Source of the DNA: Balneolales bacterium ANBcel1
GTDB lineage: Bacteria > Bacteroidota > Rhodothermia > Balneolales > Natronogracilivirgulaceae
DNA: 64,000 nucleotides
Assembly: GCA_029688905.1 (NCBI GenBank)
Contig: JARULB010000005.1
Span: 1-64,000, forward strand
Direction of reading: 5' to 3'
Position 1 is the first letter of the stretch; each line of letters begins with the position of its first letter. The position numbers were made by a program, and so were the translations under genes. The notes under the pieces are model-generated. The model did not search any database. It was given only the letters and a program-made list of their open reading frames with translations, and was not told the DNA's origin. Below are positions 18,236 to 26,820 of this stretch, piece by piece.

Positions 18236-18708
18236 AAGCTTTCCATTTATCAGTTCTCCACCACATCACCGAACAGAATATCAAATAAACGGTGTAACAA
18301 TGGTGTAACTTATTTTGTTATAACTGCTTTTCTAACTTACAACAAAATATTGCTTATAGCTAAATAAAGTGCATATTATGTGCCTATCACACAAATTGTA
18401 TGCAGGTAAGTGAGCGAGGTTGTACTCCGATCTTCGGCTCCCCTTATAAAACAACGACTTGCGAATTATTATTTTTGATCCACTTGCAGGTACAGGCGCC
18501 TATAAGTTTCAAAAAACCGTGATACCAAAGTGTAGAAATCAAAACCATTTCGGGGCCTTCTGTACAAGTCAGTGATACTGTAATCCGGGAAAGTGCAATA
18601 GTGCCTGAACAGGCTGAAAGCACCCCTGTTATTCTTGATAGATTCATATTCTCACCGGATCTTTTCAGTAAGCCAGCATAGAGAATATTCACGCCCCGCC
18701 GGGCCGGC
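18236..18708. other. noncoding junction region, probable right end of the element
   Basis: No convincing gene was found in these 473 bases. Just upstream of the integrase lie two direct copies of GGTGTAAC (18291-18298 and 18302-18309), 11 bases apart start to start, and the palindrome GTTATAAC nearby. Such short repeats next to an integrase are candidate arm-type binding sites. The attachment core itself was not recognised. Confidence 0.4.
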
Positions 18709-21099
18709 TTGAACGTAATAGTTGCAATTCATCGCAAGTATTCCAAAGTGCCGATGCAAAGACGTGTTCGCATAGCTATTGTGGTGATGGGCTTCAGTGG
18801 ATTGGTGGCCGAAGTCCTCCTTTTGCGCGAGCTGATGATCGCCTTCGCCGGAATCGAGCTCAGCATCGGCATCATCCTGGCCAACTGGCTGATTCTCGAA
18901 GCGGCTGGCTGCCTCACCCTGGGTAGAATCGCCGATAAAACCCGCTACAAACTGGAGGCCTATACTATCATCGCGGTACTGTTTTCTGCCGCATTCATTG
19001 CCGCGATATTCTTCACACGCATCCTCAAAAACCTTCTCGGCGTCTCCATTGGGGAAAATGTGGAACTGATCCCCATGTTCTATTCATCGTTCCTGATCCT
19101 GCTGCCCGTCTGCTTTCTTCACGGCGCCCTGTTTACCATCGGATGCCGGATCTATGCGATGTTCTCGGTCATGGACGCATCATCCACAGGAAAGGTGTAT
19201 GTCTACGAAACTATCGGAACCGTCCTGGGCGGGATCATCTGCACCTTTCTCCTCATCCCGCTGCTCCATACGTTTGAGGCAGCTTTCGGTATCGCGCTTC
19301 TTATCATCATCACGTGTCTCTTTCTGATGTCGCCTTTTGGAGCGCATCGCATCGAACAAACCGACAGTCCCCGGGCTCTGACTAGGGTGATGCCGGTCGG
19401 ACTCATCGTACTGCTGCTTTTAACCGGATATGCACTGATCGGCGGAACCACAGACAACATCCACAACCGTTCGATCGATATGCAGTGGAAAAACCACAAC
19501 GTGGTGCACTATGAAAATTCCCGGTACAACAACATCAGTGTGGTAGAGCGGGACGGGCAGTATCTGTTTTTTCTGGATGGCATTCGCGAACTGATCACAC
19601 CGGAGCCGGATATCCAGTTTGTCGAGGAGTTTGTCCATCTTCCCCTCCTGGCCCACCCCAACCCCCGGGATGTGCTGATTTTACGAGGCGGCGCCGGCGG
19701 CATCATCAACGAAGTGCTGCAGCATCCATCCATCCGATCCGTCGAATACGCCGAACATGATCCGCTGCTGATCGACATCATCCGAAAGCATCCGACCCCG
19801 CTGACAGAATCCGAACTCAATGACGAGAGAGTGCATCTGGAGCATACGGACGGACGCCTGTACCTATCAAAGACATCCGGCAGGTACGACGTGATTTTTA
19901 TTGGTGTGATGGTGCCCTCCAATCTGCAGGCAAACAGGTTTTACACACATGAGTTTTACCAACTGGCCAAAAAGCGGCTGAATGATGGCGGAATTCTTGT
20001 TATCGGCGCACCCGGTTCTCTGACCTACATGAGTGATGAAATCAAAAACCTCAACAGCAACATATTTCATACGCTCAAAAGCGTATTTTCCCACGTTCGG
20101 GTAAGCCCCGGTGACAGCAAGCACATCTACCTTTCCTCCGATTCGGAAGATATCATGCGGCTGGATCTTATGGAAATGATGGACCGGCTCGAAAGGCGGG
20201 GCATCCTCGCTGAATCGATGGTTCCCTGGGACATAGAAAAAAAATTGCACGCCGGCTGGCAACAATGGTTCCAGGACTACATTGACGGTATGACCACCGA
20301 TATCAATTACGATTTCAGGCCGGTGGGGATGTTCTATCATATCGCACACTGGAACTCTCTGCACGCTCCCGGCTTCGGGAAATATTTCAATCAGCTTGAT
20401 CGTGCAGGACTGAATGTCGTTATACCGGTGCTCCTGATCGTACTGATGTTGCATTTCCTGTACAGGTTAGCGACCGGAAGATACGCGCGCGCTGCCATTC
20501 CGATTGCCATTTTCACAAGCGGTTTTGCCGGCATGATTTTCAGTCTGGTGGTGATATTCATGTTTCAGATTACCTACGGGCATGTCTTCTCGTGGGTGGG
20601 CCTTCTGGTTGCTGCATTTATGGCGGGGGCAGGAATCGGAGCGATGTATATCACCCGTATCATGGGCGATCTGCCGTCCGGAAAGCGGCCGTTTCTCTAT
20701 TTTGAGGCGGCAATCATTGCCTTTGCCATCGCTCTTCCGCTGATCTTCTTGGCCGGCAGGGCACTCCCCGATACCCAGACCAGCCTCCTTTTTGTCCGCA
20801 TACTGTTTCTGGCCGTCGCCTTTGTGAGCGGATTGCTTGTCGGTGCACAATTTCCACTGGCCAACAAACTCTATCTGAATAATCCTGACGGATTGAGCAA
20901 AACGGCCGGATTGATCTATGGCTCCGACCTGCTGGGCGGATGGCTGGGCGGAATCGTGGGCGGTGTACTTTTGATTCCGGTCATGGGCCTGACCGGTACC
21001 TGCATCACCGTAGCCATGGTCAAATTGACAAGTTTTATCATGGTTGCAAGCGTTCCCGGTGCAGCTTGGGGTTCAATTGTGACTAACACGAAAACGTAA
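18709..21099 (+). CDS. membrane-embedded spermidine-synthase-like protein
   Basis: A 796-residue protein in three parts: about seven membrane segments (residues 20-240), a soluble Rossmann-like domain of the spermidine/spermine synthase family (about 260-480), and about seven more membrane segments (570-790). Fused MFS-like/spermidine-synthase proteins share this plan. Key residues are altered. The usual GGGDGG loop reads RGGAGG, and the catalytic Asp region expected as VDxxDP reads IGVMVP. Normal aminopropyl transfer is therefore doubtful. The radical SAM gene starts 14 bases downstream, so the two likely act together; the reaction is unknown. Confidence 0.8.
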   Translation: MNVIVAIHRKYSKVPMQRRVRIAIVVMGFSGLVAEVLLLRELMIAFAGIELSIGIILANWLILEAAGCLTLGRIADKTRYKLEAYTIIAVLFSAAFIAAIFFTRILKNLLGVSIGENVELIPMFYSSFLILLPVCFLHGALFTIGCRIYAMFSVMDASSTGKVYVYETIGTVLGGIICTFLLIPLLHTFEAAFGIALLIIITCLFLMSPFGAHRIEQTDSPRALTRVMPVGLIVLLLLTGYALIGGTTDNIHNRSIDMQWKNHNVVHYENSRYNNISVVERDGQYLFFLDGIRELITPEPDIQFVEEFVHLPLLAHPNPRDVLILRGGAGGIINEVLQHPSIRSVEYAEHDPLLIDIIRKHPTPLTESELNDERVHLEHTDGRLYLSKTSGRYDVIFIGVMVPSNLQANRFYTHEFYQLAKKRLNDGGILVIGAPGSLTYMSDEIKNLNSNIFHTLKSVFSHVRVSPGDSKHIYLSSDSEDIMRLDLMEMMDRLERRGILAESMVPWDIEKKLHAGWQQWFQDYIDGMTTDINYDFRPVGMFYHIAHWNSLHAPGFGKYFNQLDRAGLNVVIPVLLIVLMLHFLYRLATGRYARAAIPIAIFTSGFAGMIFSLVVIFMFQITYGHVFSWVGLLVAAFMAGAGIGAMYITRIMGDLPSGKRPFLYFEAAIIAFAIALPLIFLAGRALPDTQTSLLFVRILFLAVAFVSGLLVGAQFPLANKLYLNNPDGLSKTAGLIYGSDLLGGWLGGIVGGVLLIPVMGLTGTCITVAMVKLTSFIMVASVPGAAWGSIVTNTKT

Positions 21100-21113
21100 C
21101 CGATAAGAATATT

Positions 21114-22241
21114 ATGAATACCTCAGCTTATAAAAATCAGAGCAGACGAGCTTTTCTTCAAAATACTGCGAAAATGTGCTGCCAGGCCGGGGTGTGCGGC
21201 ATAGTGCTCGGAACATTTGCCAGTTCCCTTGCAGCCGCCGGCAATTCGAATACCCGTTCCATTGCATCCACCGGCAGCTCGAACGGCAGATCGGCCGCTC
21301 CTGGCGATTTTGAACCGGGATACCTGAAGCTTCATCGGACAGGCGAGCTCAAAGAGCGGGGAGATCAACTCTGGGATTTGATGGAAAACTGCCGAACGTG
21401 CCCAAGAGAGTGTGGGGTAAATCGCCATGGGGGGGAAACCGGTTACTGCCGGTCACCGGGAACAGAGCTGCATATCTCCTCTGCGATGCCCCACTTCGGA
21501 GAGGAGCGTCCGCTGGTCGGCAACGGTGGATCCGGCACCATATTCCTGACCCATTGCAGCCTGCGTTGCGTTTTTTGCCAAAACTGGGAGATCAGCCATC
21601 TTGGTCGCGGGTCACAGAGAACGATTCAAGAGATGGCCGGTTACATGCTGCAGCTTCAGCAGATTGGATGCCACAACATCAATATGGTAACGCCGACTCA
21701 CTATCCGGCTTTCATTGTAAAAGCAGTCGACATGGCGGCATCAAAGGGACTCCGCCTGCCGATCGTCTATAATACCTGCGGATGGGAACGCCTCGAGACC
21801 CTGTCGCTTCTTGACGGAGTGGTCGATATCTACCTGCCTGATTTCAAATTCTGGGACAGCGGCCTTTCGAAGGAACTCACTGGCAGAGCAAAAACCTACC
21901 CCGAGATCACAAAAAAGGCTATTCTCGAGATGCATCGCCAGGTTGGCGTGGCCAAACCGGATGAGAACGGAATCATGCATCGTGGCCTGATGATCCGGCA
22001 CCTGGTCATGCCCAACGAGACCAGCGGCTCGGTGGAAATCATGGAGTGGATTGCCGAAAACCTTCCAAAGAATACCTACGTCAACATCATGTCACAATAC
22101 AACCCGCAGCACAAGGCGTACGACTATCCGGAAATATCCCGGAGAATCACAACGGAAGAGTACGATGCCGTTGTGGATCGGGCAAAAGAGCTGGGACTTA
22201 CCAATCTCGATATCCAGCGGCGCGGATGGCTTTGGAGGTAG
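21114..22241 (+). CDS. PflX-like radical SAM protein with Tat signal
   Basis: A 375-residue member of the COG1313 (PflX, PflA-like) radical SAM group. It has an N-terminal CRTCPRECGVNR cysteine cluster near residue 94 and the CxxxCxxC cluster CSLRCVFC near residue 150 that binds the 4Fe-4S centre. The tail is typical of the family (NIMSQYNPQHKAYDYPEI). Unusually, the N-terminus SRRAFLQNTAKM followed by a hydrophobic stretch is a twin-arginine export signal, and residues 35-65 are a low-complexity linker. It is encoded 14 bases after the spermidine-synthase-like membrane protein. The substrate is unknown. Confidence 0.85.
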   Translation: MNTSAYKNQSRRAFLQNTAKMCCQAGVCGIVLGTFASSLAAAGNSNTRSIASTGSSNGRSAAPGDFEPGYLKLHRTGELKERGDQLWDLMENCRTCPRECGVNRHGGETGYCRSPGTELHISSAMPHFGEERPLVGNGGSGTIFLTHCSLRCVFCQNWEISHLGRGSQRTIQEMAGYMLQLQQIGCHNINMVTPTHYPAFIVKAVDMAASKGLRLPIVYNTCGWERLETLSLLDGVVDIYLPDFKFWDSGLSKELTGRAKTYPEITKKAILEMHRQVGVAKPDENGIMHRGLMIRHLVMPNETSGSVEIMEWIAENLPKNTYVNIMSQYNPQHKAYDYPEISRRITTEEYDAVVDRAKELGLTNLDIQRRGWLWR

Positions 22242-22381
22242 CGGTATATTAATTGTGAAGCCGGTTCACCCCATTGCGCGGATACAACAGCCCGGCGTCT
22301 CCGGTCGGCCATCCCAACCGGCTCTTGATGAAATCGAATCGATGGCGATACCCGAAATCGGATATCGCCTCGATCATTGTA

Positions 22382-23965
22382 CTATCTTCCTTCTTTATAC
22401 TCGAAATAATCGAAATCAGCCGGTTTGCGTCTGCCTGACAGGTCCTGGCAGCACAACCCGACAAACGCACCGGTGAAGTGCGCGTCTCCGCCGCCTTCGC
22501 CGAATTCATCGGACAGCGTACTGGCATCGAAATCAATATCGATCTCGTTCCAGTTCTTTCCGTCATCCGACCAGGAGAATCGAAGTTTGTCATATTCTAC
22601 CCGTGCGCGCAGGTACGTCTGACCTTTGCCGCTGAGTGGAATCTTCTCCTGTAGTGGAAACTCAAAAGCCCCTTCCTGACAGGTGATCAGATCCAGACAT
22701 TTGCCCAGTTCCTCATCCACCGTCACATGCAGGTAATAGAAGTTCTGGTTGTCATACATGCAAATGAGGCCGGCCATCTGCTGGAAGGTCTCCGGATCAA
22801 ACTCCAGGCCTGTTTCCGCCGTATAGAAAAACGACTGCTGCCGGCGCGCTACCAGTGTCTGCCGGTGGAACGAACTCAATGACTCCCCGCCATACAGCCT
22901 GAAAAAGCCCGGACGATCCGTGAGAGAAATCTGATCGCTGATATCCACTCTCAGAAACTGGAAATTGATATTCAGCTGATCGGAATCGAAATCATCCCTC
23001 GGGGGCTCCTTCTCCCATTTGTGCTCCGGCAGACCGGGGCCTTCCACTTCCACTTTGGGTTCGTTGGATCCGTCCACCAACCGGAGCCACCCTTCATCAT
23101 CCCACTCGACTTTCTGGAGTGCGGTCTCACGTCCCATCGGACAGCGGCCTCTGGTCGGCATGCGCCGGCCGCAGAGGTGCGCCAGATACCAGTCACCTTT
23201 TTGTGTTTGGACCAGCGAAGCATGACCGGCACGCTGAAGCTCCAGCTCAGGATTGTCGTAGGAGGTCAGCATCGGATTCTTCGGATCCAATTCGTACGGA
23301 CCATCAACATTTTTCGACCGGGCCATCGTAACCGCGTGTCTCAGGACGGTTCCACCTTCCGCGGTCATGAGATAATAATAGCCATTGAGCTTGTAGATAT
23401 GCGGTGCTTCCACTTTCCCGATTTTGCTGCCCAGGAAAATATTCTTTATGGGGCCGACCAGCTTCTTCTCCTCGGGAGAGTATTCCTGAAGCAGAATGCC
23501 GCCAAAGGGATGCTTGTCCTTTCTGTGATCCCAGACCATATTGACAAACCACTTCCTGCCGTCATCATCATGGAACAGAGAGGGGTCAAATCCGGAGCTG
23601 TTCATGTAAATGGGTTCCGACCAGTCACCGGTGATGTCATCGGTGGTTACCATATAGTTGTGCGCATCCTTGAACTCACCCTTGAAGGTTTTAACATCCG
23701 TATAGATCAGGTAAAACGTTCCGTTGTCATACGAAAGGCAAGGGGCCCAGACGCCGCAGGAGTTGGGATTGCCGGCCATATTAAGCTGGGAAGTCCTGTT
23801 CAGCGGCCGGCCAACAAGCCGCCAGTTAACCAGATCTTTTGAGTGATGTATTTGCACTCCGGGAAACCATTCGAACGTCGAAACGGCGATATAATAGTCA
23901 TCACCGACGCGAATAATGGAAGGGTCGGGATTAAAACCGGGAAGGATGGGGTTGATTATCTTCAT
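22382..23965 (-). CDS. glycoside hydrolase family 43 (beta-xylosidase-like)
   Basis: A GH43 enzyme of 527 residues, likely a beta-xylosidase or alpha-arabinofuranosidase acting on xylan fragments. The catalytic base is in FNPDPSI near the N-terminus, the pKa-modulating Asp in SGFDPSLF, and the acid Glu in VEAPHIY. Residues after about 310 form a beta-sandwich domain as in XynB-type enzymes. The ATG at 23965 was chosen because the family begins almost directly with NPILPGFNPDP; the frame extends 28 codons further, but those residues look unrelated. No signal peptide is seen, so a cytoplasmic enzyme is expected. No sugar transporter gene is nearby. Confidence 0.88.
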   Translation of the reverse strand: MKIINPILPGFNPDPSIIRVGDDYYIAVSTFEWFPGVQIHHSKDLVNWRLVGRPLNRTSQLNMAGNPNSCGVWAPCLSYDNGTFYLIYTDVKTFKGEFKDAHNYMVTTDDITGDWSEPIYMNSSGFDPSLFHDDDGRKWFVNMVWDHRKDKHPFGGILLQEYSPEEKKLVGPIKNIFLGSKIGKVEAPHIYKLNGYYYLMTAEGGTVLRHAVTMARSKNVDGPYELDPKNPMLTSYDNPELELQRAGHASLVQTQKGDWYLAHLCGRRMPTRGRCPMGRETALQKVEWDDEGWLRLVDGSNEPKVEVEGPGLPEHKWEKEPPRDDFDSDQLNINFQFLRVDISDQISLTDRPGFFRLYGGESLSSFHRQTLVARRQQSFFYTAETGLEFDPETFQQMAGLICMYDNQNFYYLHVTVDEELGKCLDLITCQEGAFEFPLQEKIPLSGKGQTYLRARVEYDKLRFSWSDDGKNWNEIDIDFDASTLSDEFGEGGGDAHFTGAFVGLCCQDLSGRRKPADFDYFEYKEGR

Positions 23966-24403
23966 AATATGATTAAGTCTGGTCGTGTTTGAGTAATTCA
24001 GCGGAACAATATTATCGGAGATGCGAATTTTGCGCAACCACTCTGCCAAATTCTCCTGATTTGCCGAACAAAATACAGATTATTCCTGTGACCTGAAAAA
24101 GGTTTACATACAAAAGCAAAAAATGAGAATGGGAAATATTGCGGATCCATGTCTTGTGACCGGTCAAAATAAAATAAATCGTGACAGATAATTTTCATCC
24201 ATCCTGAAAGTCCTATCCTGCCCAACAGGCAGCAGTGGTTTACCTGTTACCCGGATATCAGATACTACAACGCCTCCTCTATCGTTGGCAGGATAGCCGG
24301 GATAACTGGAATTGCTCGTAAGGGCACGTGTCAAAAGGATTATCCGACCCGGCGTACTCGCGATGCATCAGGTGCCTGAATCGAGCAAAGCGGTCTAAAA
24401 TCA
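23966..24403. other. noncoding region between GH43 and lipoprotein genes
   Basis: These 438 bases hold no convincing gene. They must contain promoters for the two divergent genes, though none stands out. There is an inverted repeat of CTATCCTGCCCAAC (24213-24226) with GTTGGCAGGATAG (24284-24296), separated by 57 bases. Confidence 0.4.
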
Positions 24404-25327
24404 TTGATTATGCTACACCAAAACAGCTATTTGGCACCTCTGTCGACAGTCTTGTGCTGCGTCCTGCTATTTTCCATTTCCTCCTGCAGTGACTCCACCT
24501 CCTCCGATGATCCTTCTGCCGATCAGGACATCCCCGACCTGCCGCAATTCGAGCAGATCCAGATGCAGACCGGAGCTTTTGAGGAAGGCTCTTTTTCGGT
24601 GAAAGATACCGATGCCGCCCCCGGCTTACTTTCCGGCGCGAACCCGATCTCACCCTTGAGGCCTCTTGAAGGTGAAACGCAACAGTTCGGCGGCTCCATT
24701 GCACGGATGGTTGCTTCCAACCTGGTCGCCACATTTGAAGAGTTTCATCAAACAAATGTCAATCTCTTGAGTGGTCTGTTTGCAGACTGGAACCGGGATG
24801 ATGCGGAGCTTTCCGGTGGTGAGTATATCTGGGAATATGAAATTGATGACTGGGAGACGGGGCAAACTTTTTACCTTCAGGTAATCTCTTCGGTATCCGG
24901 TGATGAAGCCCACTGGACGGCCATCGCTTCCCTGGAAGGCCAATTCGAAGAACAGCAGGTGGTCGAAGGTACAACGGCTCTTGACGGGAGCTCCGGTGTC
25001 TGGTCGTTTCATGTCGATTTTATCGAACAGGCGAATGAAGTGGAAAGCACCATAGCCTGGTCGATAGAAGATGACCGTCTGGCAGACTATGAGATGGAAA
25101 TCGCCATCAGCACCGAAGATTATTACAACACTGCGACAGGCAATTACGGGGTGGATGGAAATATTGCCACAATATCAGATGCGCAAATCGATGTCCCCGG
25201 ACTCGATGATGCCGCCGATAACCTGCCTGTAGATGTAGACCTGAGGGATGTCTTCCACATTGAGTGGAATCTGGAGACCGAAGCAGGCTCTCTTGCCATA
25301 GGTGATCAGCAGTTCAGCTGGGAATAA
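24404..25327 (+). CDS. predicted lipoprotein of unknown function
   Basis: A 307-residue protein with a signal peptide ending in a lipobox (ISSC, Cys at residue 28), followed by an acidic Ser/Asp-rich linker. The mature part is acidic and beta-rich, with repeated Trp and Gly, and probably sits on the outer membrane or in the periplasm. An ATG two codons further in is an equally possible start. No family is recognised. It is a lone gene, facing ftsZ across a terminator. Confidence 0.7.
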   Translation: MIMLHQNSYLAPLSTVLCCVLLFSISSCSDSTSSDDPSADQDIPDLPQFEQIQMQTGAFEEGSFSVKDTDAAPGLLSGANPISPLRPLEGETQQFGGSIARMVASNLVATFEEFHQTNVNLLSGLFADWNRDDAELSGGEYIWEYEIDDWETGQTFYLQVISSVSGDEAHWTAIASLEGQFEEQQVVEGTTALDGSSGVWSFHVDFIEQANEVESTIAWSIEDDRLADYEMEIAISTEDYYNTATGNYGVDGNIATISDAQIDVPGLDDAADNLPVDVDLRDVFHIEWNLETEAGSLAIGDQQFSWE

Positions 25328-25387
25328 TTCGCTTTCTTGAGAATAATTCGCATTCCTCAGCACAGATTGCCATCAAACCATTTAAAA

Positions 25388-25417
25388 AAGGGTTGCCCCG
25401 TTCAAAGGGCAACCCTT
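25388..25417 (-). terminator. terminator at the end of the dcw operon
   Basis: An 11-bp perfect stem (AAGGGTTGCCC with GGGCAACCCTT) with an 8-base loop. Read on the minus strand it is followed by a run of six T bases, so it terminates ftsZ transcription. It may also stop plus-strand reading from the lipoprotein gene. Confidence 0.85.
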
Positions 25418-25437
25418 GTTAGCAATCAAAAAAACGG

Positions 25438-26787
25438 TTAATCCATAATCTTCCGGAGAAAAGCGGGTTGTTCCGTATTGTTTTTATCGATTTTCTCCTC
25501 ACGGTTATTCAGCAGCTTGCTGCCTGATTCCGGTGTGCTGCGCTTCTGAACCTGCTGCTCTTCCGGCTCGGTGAAGCCCTTCTCTTCCTCGGTAACCGGA
25601 CGCATATCGCCGCGCCTGCTGACAGCAGGGGTATCAAGGTGCTTCAAATTTTTCTCGCCCTTGTAATACTCCGACGGCTCATGCCGGAATTTTTTGGGGA
25701 TCTCATCCGCAGCCGGCAAATTTATTGGTGCCCTTCTAGCCGGTTCGGGCCGCCGGACCTCCGCCTTCGGAGCTTCCTGCTGTGCCTCTTCGGCCTCCCT
25801 GGCCTCATCGACAGAATCAAACCCGGTGGCAATAACCGTGATCCTGAGATCATCACCGAAGTCTTCGTCAAGTACGGTACCCCAGATGATTTCGGCATCT
25901 TCTCCGGCCTCCTGCTGGATAATACTGGTGGCGGTCGTAGCCTCGCGCATGCCGAGCGTGGAGCCCGCCGAGATATTTACCAGTACATTGCGTGCTCCGC
26001 GAATACTGACTCCATCCAGTAGCGGCGAGCTGATGGCTTCCCTGGCAGCAATTTCCGCACGGTCTGAACCGGTGGCCGAAGCCGAACCCATAATGGCCGC
26101 ACCGCCGTCGAGCATGGTCGTTCGCACATCGGCAAAATCGAGGTTGATCAGTCCGGGCATCAGAATCAGATCCGATATACCGCGAGTGGCATTGTAAAGC
26201 ACCTCGTTGGCCATGTTGAAGGCATCCACCAGAGTCGTGTTGTCGTCACACAGGTCAAGCAGCCGCTCGTTCGGGATTACGATCACGGTGTCACAGTTTT
26301 TCTTGAGCTCGTTGATCCCTTCCACAGCGTATTTCATCCGGATGCGCCCTTCGCTCACAAACGGAAGGGTTACAATCCCGACGGTTAGAATACCCTTGCG
26401 CTTTGCAATGGCCGAGATGACGGGCGCCCCTCCGGTTCCGGTGCCTCCGCCCATACCGGCGGTGACAAACACCATGTCGGCACCCTCTATCGACTCCTCG
26501 ATATCATGGCGGTTCTCCTCGACGGCTTCACGGCCGATTTCCGGCCGGGCCCCGGCTCCGAGGCCGTTGGTAAGGTTCTTGCCGACCTGGATGGTCATGT
26601 CGGCATGGTTTTGACGCAACGCCTGGGAATCGGTGTTCAACGCAATGTACTCCACGTTGTTCAAACCCTTGGCGATCATGTTGTTGATGGCGTTTCCTCC
26701 GCCACCTCCAATGCCGACCACCTTGATCCTGGCATTATCCTGGCTTTGCTCATCAAAGCTGAATCGTGTGTTATTGACGTTAGGCAT
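25438..26787 (-). CDS. ftsZ: cell division protein FtsZ
   Basis: The tubulin-like GTPase that forms the division ring. Of its 449 residues, the N-terminal two thirds hold the GTP-binding core with the signature GMGGGTGTGG near residue 115 and the T7 loop NLDFADV near residue 220. A variable acidic linker (about 335-430) leads to the conserved C-terminal peptide QPAFLRK, which binds FtsA. It is the last gene of the dcw cluster, 33 bases after ftsA. Confidence 0.98.
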   Translation of the reverse strand: MPNVNNTRFSFDEQSQDNARIKVVGIGGGGGNAINNMIAKGLNNVEYIALNTDSQALRQNHADMTIQVGKNLTNGLGAGARPEIGREAVEENRHDIEESIEGADMVFVTAGMGGGTGTGGAPVISAIAKRKGILTVGIVTLPFVSEGRIRMKYAVEGINELKKNCDTVIVIPNERLLDLCDDNTTLVDAFNMANEVLYNATRGISDLILMPGLINLDFADVRTTMLDGGAAIMGSASATGSDRAEIAAREAISSPLLDGVSIRGARNVLVNISAGSTLGMREATTATSIIQQEAGEDAEIIWGTVLDEDFGDDLRITVIATGFDSVDEAREAEEAQQEAPKAEVRRPEPARRAPINLPAADEIPKKFRHEPSEYYKGEKNLKHLDTPAVSRRGDMRPVTEEEKGFTEPEEQQVQKRSTPESGSKLLNNREEKIDKNNTEQPAFLRKIMD

Positions 26788-26820
26788 AATCGTCTCCTGT
26801 TTTGATTGCTATGTTTATCA

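Larger units (their letters stand above)
1..18330. mobile_element. integrated element carrying BREX defence island (left end outside window)
   Basis: This block is bounded on the right by a tyrosine integrase and carries an excisionase-like HTH protein, a DnaB-like helicase, a replication-initiation-like protein, a DUF2280-like protein and a defence cluster. Its base composition is visibly more AT-rich than the housekeeping genes after 18709. The right boundary is taken as the noncoding stretch just beyond the integrase; no attachment repeat could be identified because the left end is not in view. That the BREX cluster and the replication module belong to one element is inferred from their adjacency and shared strand. 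Confidence 0.6.

Noticed and set aside
18416-18450. tRNA-like 3' end (GGTTGTACTCC followed by CGGCTCC) as an attachment site
   Set aside because: The T-arm stem does not pair properly and the conserved TTCGA loop is missing, so it is not a tRNA end I can support.
18444-18692. 82-codon minus-strand frame beyond the integrase
   Set aside because: No recognisable motif, odd composition, and it lies in the probable element junction.
22051-22476. 141-codon plus-strand frame across the end of the radical SAM and GH43 genes
   Set aside because: It overlaps two well-supported genes and has no recognisable domain.
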